64,000 nucleotides of DNA from Bostrychus sinensis (Eukaryota > Chordata > Actinopteri > Gobiiformes > Eleotridae): positions 14,747,903-14,811,902 of the forward strand of contig CM036243.1 in the NCBI GenBank assembly GCA_020698575.1, given 5' to 3'. Below, piece by piece: positions 34,111 to 45,050 of the stretch; position 1 is the first letter of the stretch; the number at the start of each line of letters is the position of its first letter. The notes below the pieces were generated by a model. It did not search any database, was not told the DNA's origin, and worked only from the letters and a program-made list of their open reading frames with translations. The translations under genes were made by a program, and so were the position numbers.

Positions 34111-37100
34111 AATAAAGTCATATATTTAAACAAATTTCATTGCATAATAAAAACATCACAGACCAATTATCAGTCTAACATCAATCATCAAAACTTACAT
34201 ACATTAGTATGTAAGGACATACATATGTTACGGAACCATGGCGGGGCATAATATAAACTTTAGTTTTAGTTAACTTTGATGACTGGAACTGACCACCACA
34301 TCAATGTGATTTTATATTTTGGGCAGTTTGTACAATCATATTATCAAATAGCCATTTTTGTCATTAAAAACATACTCTAAATATATTTACTTTATCTTCT
34401 TGTCAAAATGAACAGAAAGACCACCTCTTTTGTGCAAATGCAGTTTCTTTGATTATGTCATTTGTGGAGTCAATAGATTTGGTGAATTTTAGTGTAACTA
34501 AAATACATACTATTTAATGTGTCTTTCAGGTGGTATGATGTTTTGATGCATTTTAATAGTGAATAAAGCTTATTTCCATCATATTCTTGAGCATCATACA
34601 CTTGTGTTAAATGCACATAAATCCTGGATAGGCAGCATGTCGAGGGCAAACACTGTATGTGTTTAGTGCCTGTGGAAGTGATCACTCTCTTATGTCTTTG
34701 CTGTAGTCTCTAATGTGTCGTGAAACACTTCACTGTAATCTCCCGAAGGACCTTGATGTATTTGTTGGCTTTTGGTGTGTGTGTGTGTGTGTGAGCTAAT
34801 GCAGAACCCCTGTCTGCGCCCACCAAAAGATACTATGCCTTTTTCTTTTTGACCTCGCATGTACCCTTCCCTCAGGGCACACGATCCAATCAGAGGATAA
34901 GCCTATTTCCAGACCCACCCCCTGGGACTCACTAAGATCCAATTGGATAAGGGTTCATTTCAGATTAGAATCAACAGGGGAGTGGGACAGGGGACCACAC
35001 AGACAGACAACGATCACAAAGAAGATGCACAGACTCAAAAAAAAATGACTTCACCAAGTGTTGGTTTACATTTAATTAGGGAATAATCAGCATCAGACCA
35101 CACCAGGAGCACAGGCCTGATTTTATACTGAACACATACAGTGTGTGTTACTGCAGTACATCTCTTCATAGTACTTTGTTTTAGAAGTGGAATGCTGATA
35201 AAATTTATTCTTTTCTCAAATATCCGTCTAAACAGACAATATTGATGCATATGGTGACGATAAAAGCAGTTCTAGTAGTCTTATGTTGACTCATTTGTCA
35301 AGGTGTTTGAAGGTGTCTTTTGTATCTGAGTAGACTTTTTTTTTATTCTAATGGGAAAAAAATGTGTTTGTTTGGTCCCAATCTATTCAGGTTTGAGTTC
35401 CATGTGGCAAAATGCAAACCCCCCCCCCCCAAAAAAAAAAGACACTTGTGCCAACATACACAACATAAAATACACCAGGGGGATTGGTGCAATTTAATAA
35501 ACTGTATAAGTACTGTATTGGTGTACAACCAATTGGAGAAAGAAACCAACATCCAAAGGTGGTGGTGATGGGGCTGCAGAAAAGTGAGATAGTTATGGTT
35601 ATGCCACTGAGGAGTGAGATGGTTCTGCTGCTGAGGTGGTGGTTGGGGAGGAGAGTGAGATGGTTCTGATGTTAAGAGAGCCGCTGCACTTCAGCTTCAT
35701 ATTGATTGGCATTATACACAATAGTTTGACATCTATACATTGTTATTTGTTTCCTGAGTTCCTTCATGAAGCAATAGGTGCTACTGTTGCCAGCTTCGTA
35801 GGAGTCAAAAACAACATTTTGATTGAAACTTTTGCTCACAGGGAAAAAACAAATATTTCTGAACATGTACCTAAACATTTGGTAGTGACATTTTAAGGCT
35901 CATTTGCATCCATCTTTTAGCCCTCCCGGAGTAATTGTGTTCTATGAAGCATCACCTTGTGTTTAATTGTTTTGTTGCCTGGAGGATGTTACAATTACTC
36001 ACGGTACAAAGTTACTGCATGGTGCATGTCAATATTTGTGTGACAGGACTTATGATTTCTGAAGTCTTATATTTTTAGCTCATCAAATATCCAATGTCTA
36101 TTTAATTCATGTTAATTTCTACTTTGCTATGGGCAACAAATGCTCTTTCTGAACAAATGCTAAATAAGTTACAAACATCTCTCCTCTTGCTGTTGTGAGT
36201 TCCATGCTCAGAAACATGCAGTGATTCTCAACATCTTCTTAATTGCAGAATATTAAACATTAACGTTGTGAGTGAAGTTAGAAAATCTGTGAGCATCTCT
36301 TACTCTGTTTACATTTGTTTACTCTGCATTAGAGCTGCTGGCAGTCAGTCGAAGCCCTTGTCCACTATGAATGCTGATTTTCACCTCTGTGACACTGAGA
36401 TATGTATATTGTCTAGAATTGTACTAAACCGCAGGCTTTTTTGAGTGGGCTGGAGTCCACAAACATTCTTTCTGGCCATATTTATACAGTGATTGTTATA
36501 TTATACAGCAATGGACATTGATACAGAGGATTTAATTAGCTGCCACATTAATATTGTATTGTCATGAGATTAAACACAAATACTGGCATTTACTCAATGA
36601 TTATGTTCCCTACAATTATTAACCACATGTACAGGGCTGCATGTCTATGTAGATATATGTATCAAAAAATAAATAAAAGGCTCCATGCTACATTAACAGG
36701 GTAAAGTAGTGTTAATAATGTCATAATCTTGATAAACCTAGTATGACATTATTATATGTTTACACACTCACTGATAACATAAGCATATCTTACCCCTTGA
36801 GATTAGAGTATCTTGAGTATATTGAATTTTGATAACAGACAAATTTAGCCCTATCACAGCATTTCTGGATCTAGACTTTTTCTCCGTCCACCAATGTTTA
36901 AACATGTTTTTTGAATTACTTTTATGTACCTTTATTTTGATGAAATTAATTATCTTGCTAACACACTAACAATACCACCAACAAAATAGCCACCCAAGAA
37001 ATAATAAGAGGGAAGACAATTTCATCATGTGACATGTAATATAGGTTAATAAATAAGCACATACATTTTTGGAACTGATGCTGGAAACTTATTGGACCAG

Positions 37101-37690
37101 TGCCATCCAGGCTGTCAGCCTTTTATGTCTCTGGAGAGAATGTGCTGCCAGTGTATGATAGTGTATGTTAGTTTGTAGTTTAATTTTCTGAAATCAACTA
37201 AACTAACGACAAAAAGAGTGAAGATGTTTTAGTTGCATTTTCACTTTGCATGAACCTTGTTTACAAAGGCGTAGTAATGTGTATAATGTGATAAATTGCT
37301 GTTTACACACTTACATAGCCATATTCTCCACAGTGTATAAGGCTGGACATTTCCAGAGCTCTTTTCTTTGTTAGCTACTTTCCAGACAGTCCCTACTTGT
37401 CTCCCAACTGTCACTTTGCTCGTAATGCATACCTTGTGTGAATTTCTAACTGCAGAGAGTCACTGTTGGAGCTCTCATATAAATGTTCAGACCTACAGTA
37501 TATGTGAATCTAATTAACAGTGTCTCTATAGGCCCACACTGTAGGAACTATTTTCTGTTCCTCTAACCTATAGGGCTGGGCGTTATATGAAAATGTTTAT
37601 CTATCTAGATATAGCTAATTCAGATCTTGATTTACAATATATATAGATTTTTTTAGCAAGTGCTTATTAGTAGCATACGAAAAACATATC
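34111..37690. other. intergenic, short tandem and simple repeats
   Basis: No gene. Contains a GT tract at 34775-34792, a C10-A10 run at 35419-35440 and three loose copies of GAGTGAGATGGTTCTG at 35584-35670. TAGGGCTGGGCGTTATATGA at 37572 looks like the end of a fish DNA transposon. The rest is AT-rich. Confidence 0.5.
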
Positions 37691-38012
37691 TGTCATGTCC
37701 CATGTCCATGTCTTGTTTTCTGTTTGTTTCTCGTGTGTCTTGTTTTGTAGTCTTCCGTCTGTTTCCTTGTTTTCCCAGTTCCTTGCCTGCCTCTTTCCCG
37801 CTTGTTTGATTACCTGCCCCGCCCTGATGTCTTTCACCTGTGTCTCGTTTCCTTGTGTATTTATGTCCTGTGTTCTCCCTTAGTCTTTGTCGGTTCATTG
37901 TCAAGTATGGTTCATTTTTGTCTCCTCGTGTTCTGTGTGAGTACCCATTATTAAAGTTACCTTGAGTCTGCAATTTTGGGTCCGTTCCCTCCTGTGTTCC
38001 TCGTCCGTGATA
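37691..38012. mobile_element. T/C-rich non-autonomous element, copy 1
   Basis: It begins TGTCATG and ends near GTGATA. The interior carries GTGTTTCCCGCTTGTTTGAT-like and CCTGCCCCGCCCTGATGT words, also found in the same order at 52613-53137. It does not encode a protein; the 106-codon minus frame is a shadow. Confidence 0.6.
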
Positions 38013-38164
38013 ATATCAATCAGAAATGTCCCTAAATCAAACTTAATCTAACTGAAAGTCTTTCGCCACGTTTATTAATTTGTGGCTTTACTCTTCATAA
38101 CTATAGCCAAGTGGTGTTTTCAACTGTCCCCTTTTTATTTTTCTGTGACAAGGATTAGCTTAAA
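38013..38164. other. intergenic spacer
   Basis: Nothing recognisable. Confidence 0.5.
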
Positions 38165-39155
38165 TAAGGTGACCATATTTTGGTTTTCAAAAAGGAGGAC
38201 ACCTGGAGTGTGGGCGAAATCATGAGACAATTTTAGCTATGTATATAACAGCATTGCATTTTAACTCTGACTTTGGTAGTGGTAATGTGTTTTGCTGAAC
38301 TTAGATGGATTTCTAAATCACTGACACCTTTATTGGACACACATAGTCCAAGTGAAAGCTTTGCATGTATTGGATTCTACCACAAATGAGTTCCGACCAG
38401 AATGGAAACATGGATATTTTGTCTTGAGCAGTGCTTGAACTGGACAAAAAGAAGTTCCAGTACTCTAATTTGCTATAGTCAGCTATGATGTAAGTAAAAT
38501 AAATGTTTTATAATTTCATAATTAATAAATTTTATCTTCAAATAAACAAAATAAACTATACTTATAGGTTATCTCTTTGTGACCCCTTTTTGGGCCCTGA
38601 CCTACCTTTTAAGAGCCACTGCTCTAAACCAACTTACACTTGCACGTAACAGAGAACAGTTTCAAATGGCAGGTGAAGCAGTTAGGTGCCATGTTGTGAA
38701 ATTATCATACACGCATGGAACTGGAGTTACTGTGCACATTTCATCACCTACGGGCTGCACATACTGTATCTGACGCAACCTCTCTAGGAATCACCAGGAC
38801 CCAGCGACAAATACAGCCGCTTTACTTACTTTTACTTAACAAACTACAGCCTGTCTCTCTGCTCTCTGCTAGAACATAATGTGGAGTTAGTTTAGACCAG
38901 TATCTGTTTGAGTTTAACTCAGAGTTCGCTTATCGCTCAAGACAAGAGGTACGCAATGCGTACAAGAAAGAGAGAAAAAAACCAGGGTAACTTGGGAAAG
39001 CATGGTTGGGTGTAGAAGTGGCGCGGTGCGTTCCTGGGAGAACGTACTGGTTGTACAACAATGCCATTTGATTGTGGTAGAATTAAATACCCGGACATTT
39101 TGGGATATTTAGAAATTCTGGTCGAACGTTTTTTAAGGTCTCAAAAGGAGGACAT
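38165..39155 (+). mobile_element. hAT-like repeat with interruptions
   Basis: The left end AAGGTGACCATATTTTGG then AAAAAGGAGGACACC, and the interior block CCCGGACATTTTGGGATATT ... AGGAGGACATG at 39090-39155, belong to a common fish element whose ends read AGGGTGACCATATTTTG. The terminal right repeat is not found. An unrelated hAT end (CAGTGGCTCTTAAAAGG on the minus strand, 38561-38621) lies inside, suggesting layered insertions. Confidence 0.5.
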
Positions 39156-39892
39156 GTTTTTGCACAACTGCTCTTTGAATGCATAATGAAGAAGTTACAG
39201 CTGAACAGCATGGAGAACAAAAACACGAACAAAGTTAAACAGATATTACCTTTTGCCGTGGGATATTCAGGACACTGGACCACCAAATGGGACCTGGGCT
39301 GTGCACTGAAGTTAAAAATGATTCAACTTGGGCACAGCGAGCCTGAAAGGTCTGTTCAGGCAAAGTGGTAGAAACAAGATGTTTACTATATTCATATGAC
39401 AAAGTTAGCCTGGCGTACAGGGATGGAGCCCTCGTGGTGGCTAGGACTGACAGCCTCGGGTCACTTAGTTGATTAATCGGTCGGTGAGGTCTTGGTTGAC
39501 TAAAATTTTAGTGGTTGATTAGTAGCATGAACATGAAGCTGGTCTAATTTATTACTTGACAACTTTTATTTTTCACATTATTTAAGATAGCACAGATGAT
39601 TTTTAGATGGCACAATATCCTACAGCCAGGCCCACTGACAGGTTTGCTGGGGCCCGGGGCAAGAAGGCTTCACATGGGCCAATTATAATATAAAATATAA
39701 AAGAGGGACCATTTCTGGGCCCCTCTGACCCTGAGCCCTGGACAATAGACCCCTTTTTGCCCCCAACTTTATTTTTTTTTTTTCCAGTACAGTATATCAC
39801 ATGTAAACTCCTAACAACAATCCAGTATTTTTTGTCTTTGCTGGGTAACCAGGTAATTTCATTCCCCCTCTTTAATGGTAATACTTTATTCT
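39156..39892. other. intergenic with fragments of GC-rich repeats
   Basis: 39455-39530 (GATTAATCGGTCGGTGAGG) and 39625-39765 (GGGGCCCGGGGCAAGAAGGC) resemble ends of fish DNA repeats. Boundaries cannot be set. Confidence 0.35.
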
Positions 39893-40140
39893 TTTACTGA
39901 CCCCTTGTGGCGGGAGCTAGTATCTTTTGCCCTATCTTGCAGTGATATATAATCCAATTTTTGGATCCAGACAGTGTTCCAGGTCCAAACCAAAAACTAA
40001 TAATTTCTGCCTTAGTTCTTTGCTGAACTTTCCTCAAAATCATCAAAATTATTACTTTTTTTATATTATCTTGTTGACAAACTAACTAAAAAACAACAAC
40101 ACTAACAACAACAACAAAAACATACATGGCATTACCTCCA
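39893..40140 (-). mobile_element. dispersed LINE-like repeat, second copy
   Basis: Shares GACCCCTTGT, CAGTGTTCCAGGTCCA, CTCATCAAAATTATTAC-like and ACAAACTAACT blocks, in order, with 26009-26600. The minus strand is the usual orientation of the family. Degenerate. Confidence 0.6.
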
Positions 40141-40224
40141 ATCAGGAGATCATGTTTTCATTGTTTCCATGAGTACATTTTATACCTTAAAACAATCCAG
40201 TAAAAAATAACTTTACTAATGGTA

Positions 40225-40359
40225 GCACAGATTCCTTTTATATGTTGTTTTCAATTGTTTGTTGTATCTCTTTTACTATTATTATTATTACTTTGTGTTT
40301 CCCTCTATGGACCAGATGCCCTGTGTCCTTAATAAAGTTTTGAATTGAATTGAATTGTT
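40225..40359 (+). mobile_element. L2-like LINE 3' tail
   Basis: GTGTCCTTAATAAAGTTT followed by (GAATT)n repeats (about 40342-40359) is the characteristic 3' end of fish L2/Maui-type LINEs, preceded by a T-rich 3' UTR. Only the tail is present, consistent with 5' truncation. Confidence 0.6.
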
Positions 40360-40361
40360 TG

Positions 40362-40625
40362 GTAACACTTTAGTTTAGGGTCCACTTATTAACCCTTAAC
40401 TAAGTGCTAATTAGCATTTTAGTTTGTGGTTAATTAGCTCTTAATTGCTAATTATGAAGCAGAAATTATAGGTTTATTAAGGGGAAAATGTTAGTTAATT
40501 GTTAATTAGTTGTAGAATATATTCACACAGAATAAGGAAATAATAGGTGAGCTAATTAACCACCAACTAGCATAATTAGCACTTTAGTTATTGGTTACTA
40601 GGTGGGCCCTAAACTAAAGTGTTAC
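40362..40625. mobile_element. TIR miniature element (GTAACACTTTAGTTTAGGG ends)
   Basis: The left end GTAACACTTTAGTTTAGGG is mirrored by the right end CCTAAACTAAAGTGTTAC (40608-40625). The interior is dominated by TTAATTAGC/GCTAATTAAC words and is itself partly self-complementary, so the whole 264 bp can fold into a long hairpin. It lies directly after the L2-like tail. The target duplication is unclear. Confidence 0.75.
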
Positions 40626-43600
40626 TAGTTGTTTTTATGAAAATCCTCAAAAGTGTGAAATGAATAGGTTTTTAATAGTTGAGATTGAAGTCTGGGCTAT
40701 TATTGATTAATAAATTAAGTTCTTTTGACATTTCAGCAGAAGTCCCTTTGGCTTGGAGAGTTATAGCCTCATTACGTCACCACAATATTGAAAGCCCTCC
40801 ATCAAGATTTTAATAACTCCTTTCATCGCAAATAAATGAATGCTGTGTTTGATGTGAGGGTATTAATGAATGTGAGCCTTCCACATTTTTTCTTGTGATG
40901 CAAAATCCATGTAATACCGGGGTGAATATCTAGTGGGCAATGAAGATTTAGAAAGTGCCGAGCTAGGATATGCGCCTGTGTATAATTAGCAGCATGGAGC
41001 TTGTGATTAATTCATGCACTTCATCTTTGTGTGAGGATGCATTTGTGTAAACTGCAAGAACATAAAATTATTACAAATCAGCTGTACTGAGTAGTCATTT
41101 AGGCTGCTCTAAGTGTTTCCTGCTTAGTCGTAATGAAAGAAGTGCTTGTAGAGGAGTGTAGAAGCAAACGAGGCAGATTCATGATAATGGAACCAACATG
41201 GCCGCCAGTTCATGTACATCTATGATTTAAATATATAGGTCAGATCAGGGCTCATTAGAGGTTCACACTAAGAGCTTGGAGTCTGCTGGGGATAGTCATA
41301 ATAGAGTTCATGTTTATGGATGAGTCTTTGGAGTTTGCATGGCCGGGTGTCCAAGCACTCACACAAATGCAACTTTGGTAAATTAATGACGAACTGATAC
41401 AGCTGGGGTGGCGCTGGTAAATAAATGACGCCTTGAGTGCGAGCTTCCTCCGAGATTTCAGACTTCAGAAGGAAAGGAAAAAGACTTAGTAGGCGAAGGG
41501 GGAGGAAGGGGAGAAGATGAAGAAGGAGTGCTTGGATACATGGGCAATATTTTCAGAATTTTTCCAATCTCATGACCATACTGAAATGTGAAGCTATAAT
41601 GTCCCGTGATATAATGTTGTAATTCAAAACATTGGTGTATGAATGTCAGAGTGAATATTGTCTGTCAAGTTTAAAGCCCTGCGACCAACTGGCTATTGCC
41701 ATGATGTGCTCAGGCCCATAGTTGCTGGAATAGCCTTCAGCCACCTTCAGTCCTAATGGGACTAAGCAAAGAAAGATTAATGAATTATGATGTTCTCAGT
41801 GTCTAGCCTGGTAGTGTTCATATCTATAATATACAGTACAGTTTATTTCATTACACATCCATAACATCCCCACCACAATCTGTTAAACATCCCACCATTT
41901 TGATACAAGACACCTGATTGTAGGGGCACCAAAACAATGAGGAAGTAGTGACTTCAGCACAAAGGCATATTTCACATTTTAAGTAGGGTTGCATATAGGT
42001 TACTTCTGGATAGTCTGACATAGGATTGTACACATAAAATATTTCAAATACCAATACAAGTGGACAAAAGAATAAATTTGACCTATTTGCTACACTAGTT
42101 AGTTTTACATATGTTCACAGAGCACAGTATTGTATTTTTTACTTAAAAAGTGGAAGAGCTGAAATCTAAATATATCACAATAACGCTATGGTCTTCCATC
42201 TCACAGAGATTTACACGGAAGAATCATTTTCCACCAGAGCCTTTAAAAAATGTGTTGTGACTAAATAAAAATGTTTAAAAAGTCCAGTTTTAGTGGTAAT
42301 TTAATTCATTTAGTCACAGCTTAGCCTTGTTTTAGTCCTGGTTTAGTCTGTGTTAAGTTTTGATTTTGTCACTCTTTTGACTTGAAAACTTTCACAATTT
42401 TTGTGAAATGTAGTGAATTTAACTTATTATGTTCGAAAAGTAGGCTTTATTTTCAATATCTCAATAGTATTGTTATCGCAATTTTCAACATAGTTATCGA
42501 ATTTCGCATGTTTTCTCCATATTGTGCAGCCCTAATACAGCCCTAATAAATGTTTCCACATTTTTCGATTAGGTGTATATTTGTTTTGATGTTTATGGTA
42601 ATGGCAACCTTTGCTTTTCTTCACTTTTAGCCTTGAATAAATATGGCGTACTTTATGAGGAAATGTGCCAGAATATGCCAATATTAACAGAAAGAAATAT
42701 CAATAGCATTATTATAGGCACATATGGTTATAAAATGGTATGCTAATATGGTAGGTTTGTCCATGGTTCCCGTCCCTATTTTTCTTCCCCAGCCTGGCCC
42801 AATGTGCACCTCCAGTCTGTCAGCTTTCCACTGAGAAGGCAGGAGGTGAAAAGGGATTTGGCACATAAAGAAGGAAGGAGCGAGTTAGATGGCTGCTGAT
42901 GGCTTTCAGGATGTAGATACAATTTCAATATCAAGATGGGATAGCATTTCAATAATAGAATTCAACCTCACTTCTCTTCCTCTGTGGGAGCAACGCTGTC
43001 AGCTCGTGTTTTCTCAGGGATGGGTTAAACTGGGGGCTAATCCATCTCGCGCCCTGCAGACACACACATACACACAGACAGAACAGACCTGACATCATGT
43101 AGCCTTTCACTTGGAAATTCAGATGAAGATGCCTACAGCTCAGAAAGTGGACTTGCTCCTCTGAGAGTTGGTCTGGATTGTTTGCTCAACGGATGAGAAT
43201 AGCACTTGGGTTGTGTGGACACACTCAAGCAGACTCTTTTGTCAAACATCTTCATGCAAACATGGGGATTTGGGCCAGTTTCACTGTGGGCATATAATGG
43301 TCATGATACAATCAAAGTGTGGTAGCGGTGTGCATTATTACCTGCTGTATTGCTATTTTTTATGTTATAAAACTTGAATAATTGTTGATCCATAAGGGAA
43401 GTAATCAGACTCCAACATTTTTATTGGTTCAGTTTACAAATTATTTTGTAATGCAAAGATTACTTGCACTGGAATATCTTGCTGAGGGTGACTTTGCCAA
43501 GCTGATATTTACATTACAGCAGCAATTATCATCCCACTTAATTATGATCTACAGTCTGCATAAGATATTAGGCAAGTTACTGAATTATCTTTAGCACTTG

Positions 43601-44832
43601 TTAACTAGTTTTCATTGAGTTGGTCTGTCTTTGGATCAAACTAGATCAAATCTGTAGCCTTATATTGCATGCAGTATTATTTCAAGATTTTTGAGTTCAA
43701 AACAGTATTCCATCTTTTCCTGTGGATAGTGATACAATTTCTTATGATTGGCAACATGCATTTTGAACCAATGGTTTGGACCAATTTTACTGTGTAATAA
43801 AAACCACGTAAACAATCGGCAGGCGATTCATCCAGGCACATATTAGGTGTTCATACCTCCCTTTTAAAGCCTACCCTAATGGTTTTTATGTCATCTAGCC
43901 AGTTTGGTTGGACCCTAGTTCTGACAGATCTAATGGCCATTATGACTTGTAACCTAGTTCCTACGTAATGTGTATTTTTAAATTCAAAATAGTAGGAGAA
44001 ATAATATAATTTTCATTATCACAATATGGTTATGTCGATACTGCAAATATCTGGAACTTTTTGATAAAGGTTTAGGGAACAGAGTATGTAATGCATAACA
44101 AAGTATTTTTTTATTCTTTAAAAAAGAAACCCTTTGCCACCTTCATTCCTATGAGCCGTTTACACTTACCAATTTATCAAGGATGCATGTTTTTTGAAAG
44201 GAATCACGAGAATCTGTAGAGGACCTACAGACCTCACCCAGACACTGTGGTCAGCTGCACAACAGACTTCTTACTCCCAATAAATTATAACACTCTATGT
44301 ACTATTTTCCTCACTCTATAGAACCATTTTTAGTCTGCATTAATAAATAAATCTATAGGGAGCTCTTATAAACAAGGACACATCAAGATCAGCCCATCAG
44401 TTAAACTATTCCATCAGTCAAACGGTTTGTTTAACCAATTCAGTGACCTCCTGTGCGAGACGTTACAATTAATTATTCATTCCAGCACACCACAGGACTC
44501 CTCAGCCAAATACATTCAAGTCAGTATAACCTGCAGCTCAGCATAGGGCTTGATTTTTCATCTGTTGGCCACACGTAGAAACATATCATGGATGTTCACC
44601 AGAGAACAGATTTAGTGCTGATATTGTGAAATTCTATATGCCATATCAATATTAAAGAGCATTTTACACAGTGAGAGAGATCGCAATGATCCATGTTACA
44701 CCGATAATTATTCATATGTGCGCAAAAATATGCTGAATGTCAGTCTTCAGGTGATAGATGTTCCTTTTATTACTGCAGATAATTGTGCCATATTAGGTAA
44801 TGCATATTATCAATGACGTAACATATGTCATG
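40626..44832. other. intergenic, with islands and one repeat end
   Basis: No gene. 40730-41480 is non-repetitive and contains homeobox-like words (TATAATTAGCAGCATGG, TGATTAATTCATGCAC). 42440-42540 has a hAT-like end (GCAGCCCTAATA preceded by TTATCGAATTTCGCATG). 42750-43100 is GC-richer without a coding signature. Confidence 0.4.
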
Positions 44833-45050
44833 GGGTGCACGGTGGTAGAGCAGTTAGCGTTCTCGCCTCCCAGCAAGGGGGTCGTGGGTTCGAGCCCCGG
44901 GCTATAAATTGATCCTAGTGAATGAATGTGAGAGTGATTGATTGTCTCTGTCCAGGGTGTACCCCGGCTACGGCCCAAAGTTACTGGGATAGGCTCCAGT
45001 CACCCGTGACCCCTAAGGGGAATAAGCAGTAGAAAATGAATGAATGAACA
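44833..45050 (+). mobile_element. tRNA-derived SINE, internally shortened copy
   Basis: Same family as 22632-23003 in + orientation: A-box-like TGGTAGAGCAG (44843-44853), B box GGTTCGAGCCC (44887-44897), then the body resumes at GGTGTACCCCGGCTACGGCC and ends in (GAAT)n. At about 218 bp it lacks about 150 bp of the middle body. Flanking duplication is imprecise. Confidence 0.85.

Noticed and set aside
35584..35670. Three loose copies of GAGTGAGATGGTTCTG
   Set aside because: Unequal spacing and only three units. Too little to call a minisatellite.
34023..38621. A single 4.6-kb hAT element between the Charlie-like ends at 34023 and 38621
   Set aside because: The ends are inverted, but the flanking 8-mers do not match and no hAT transposase is seen between them. 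Treated as separate fragments.
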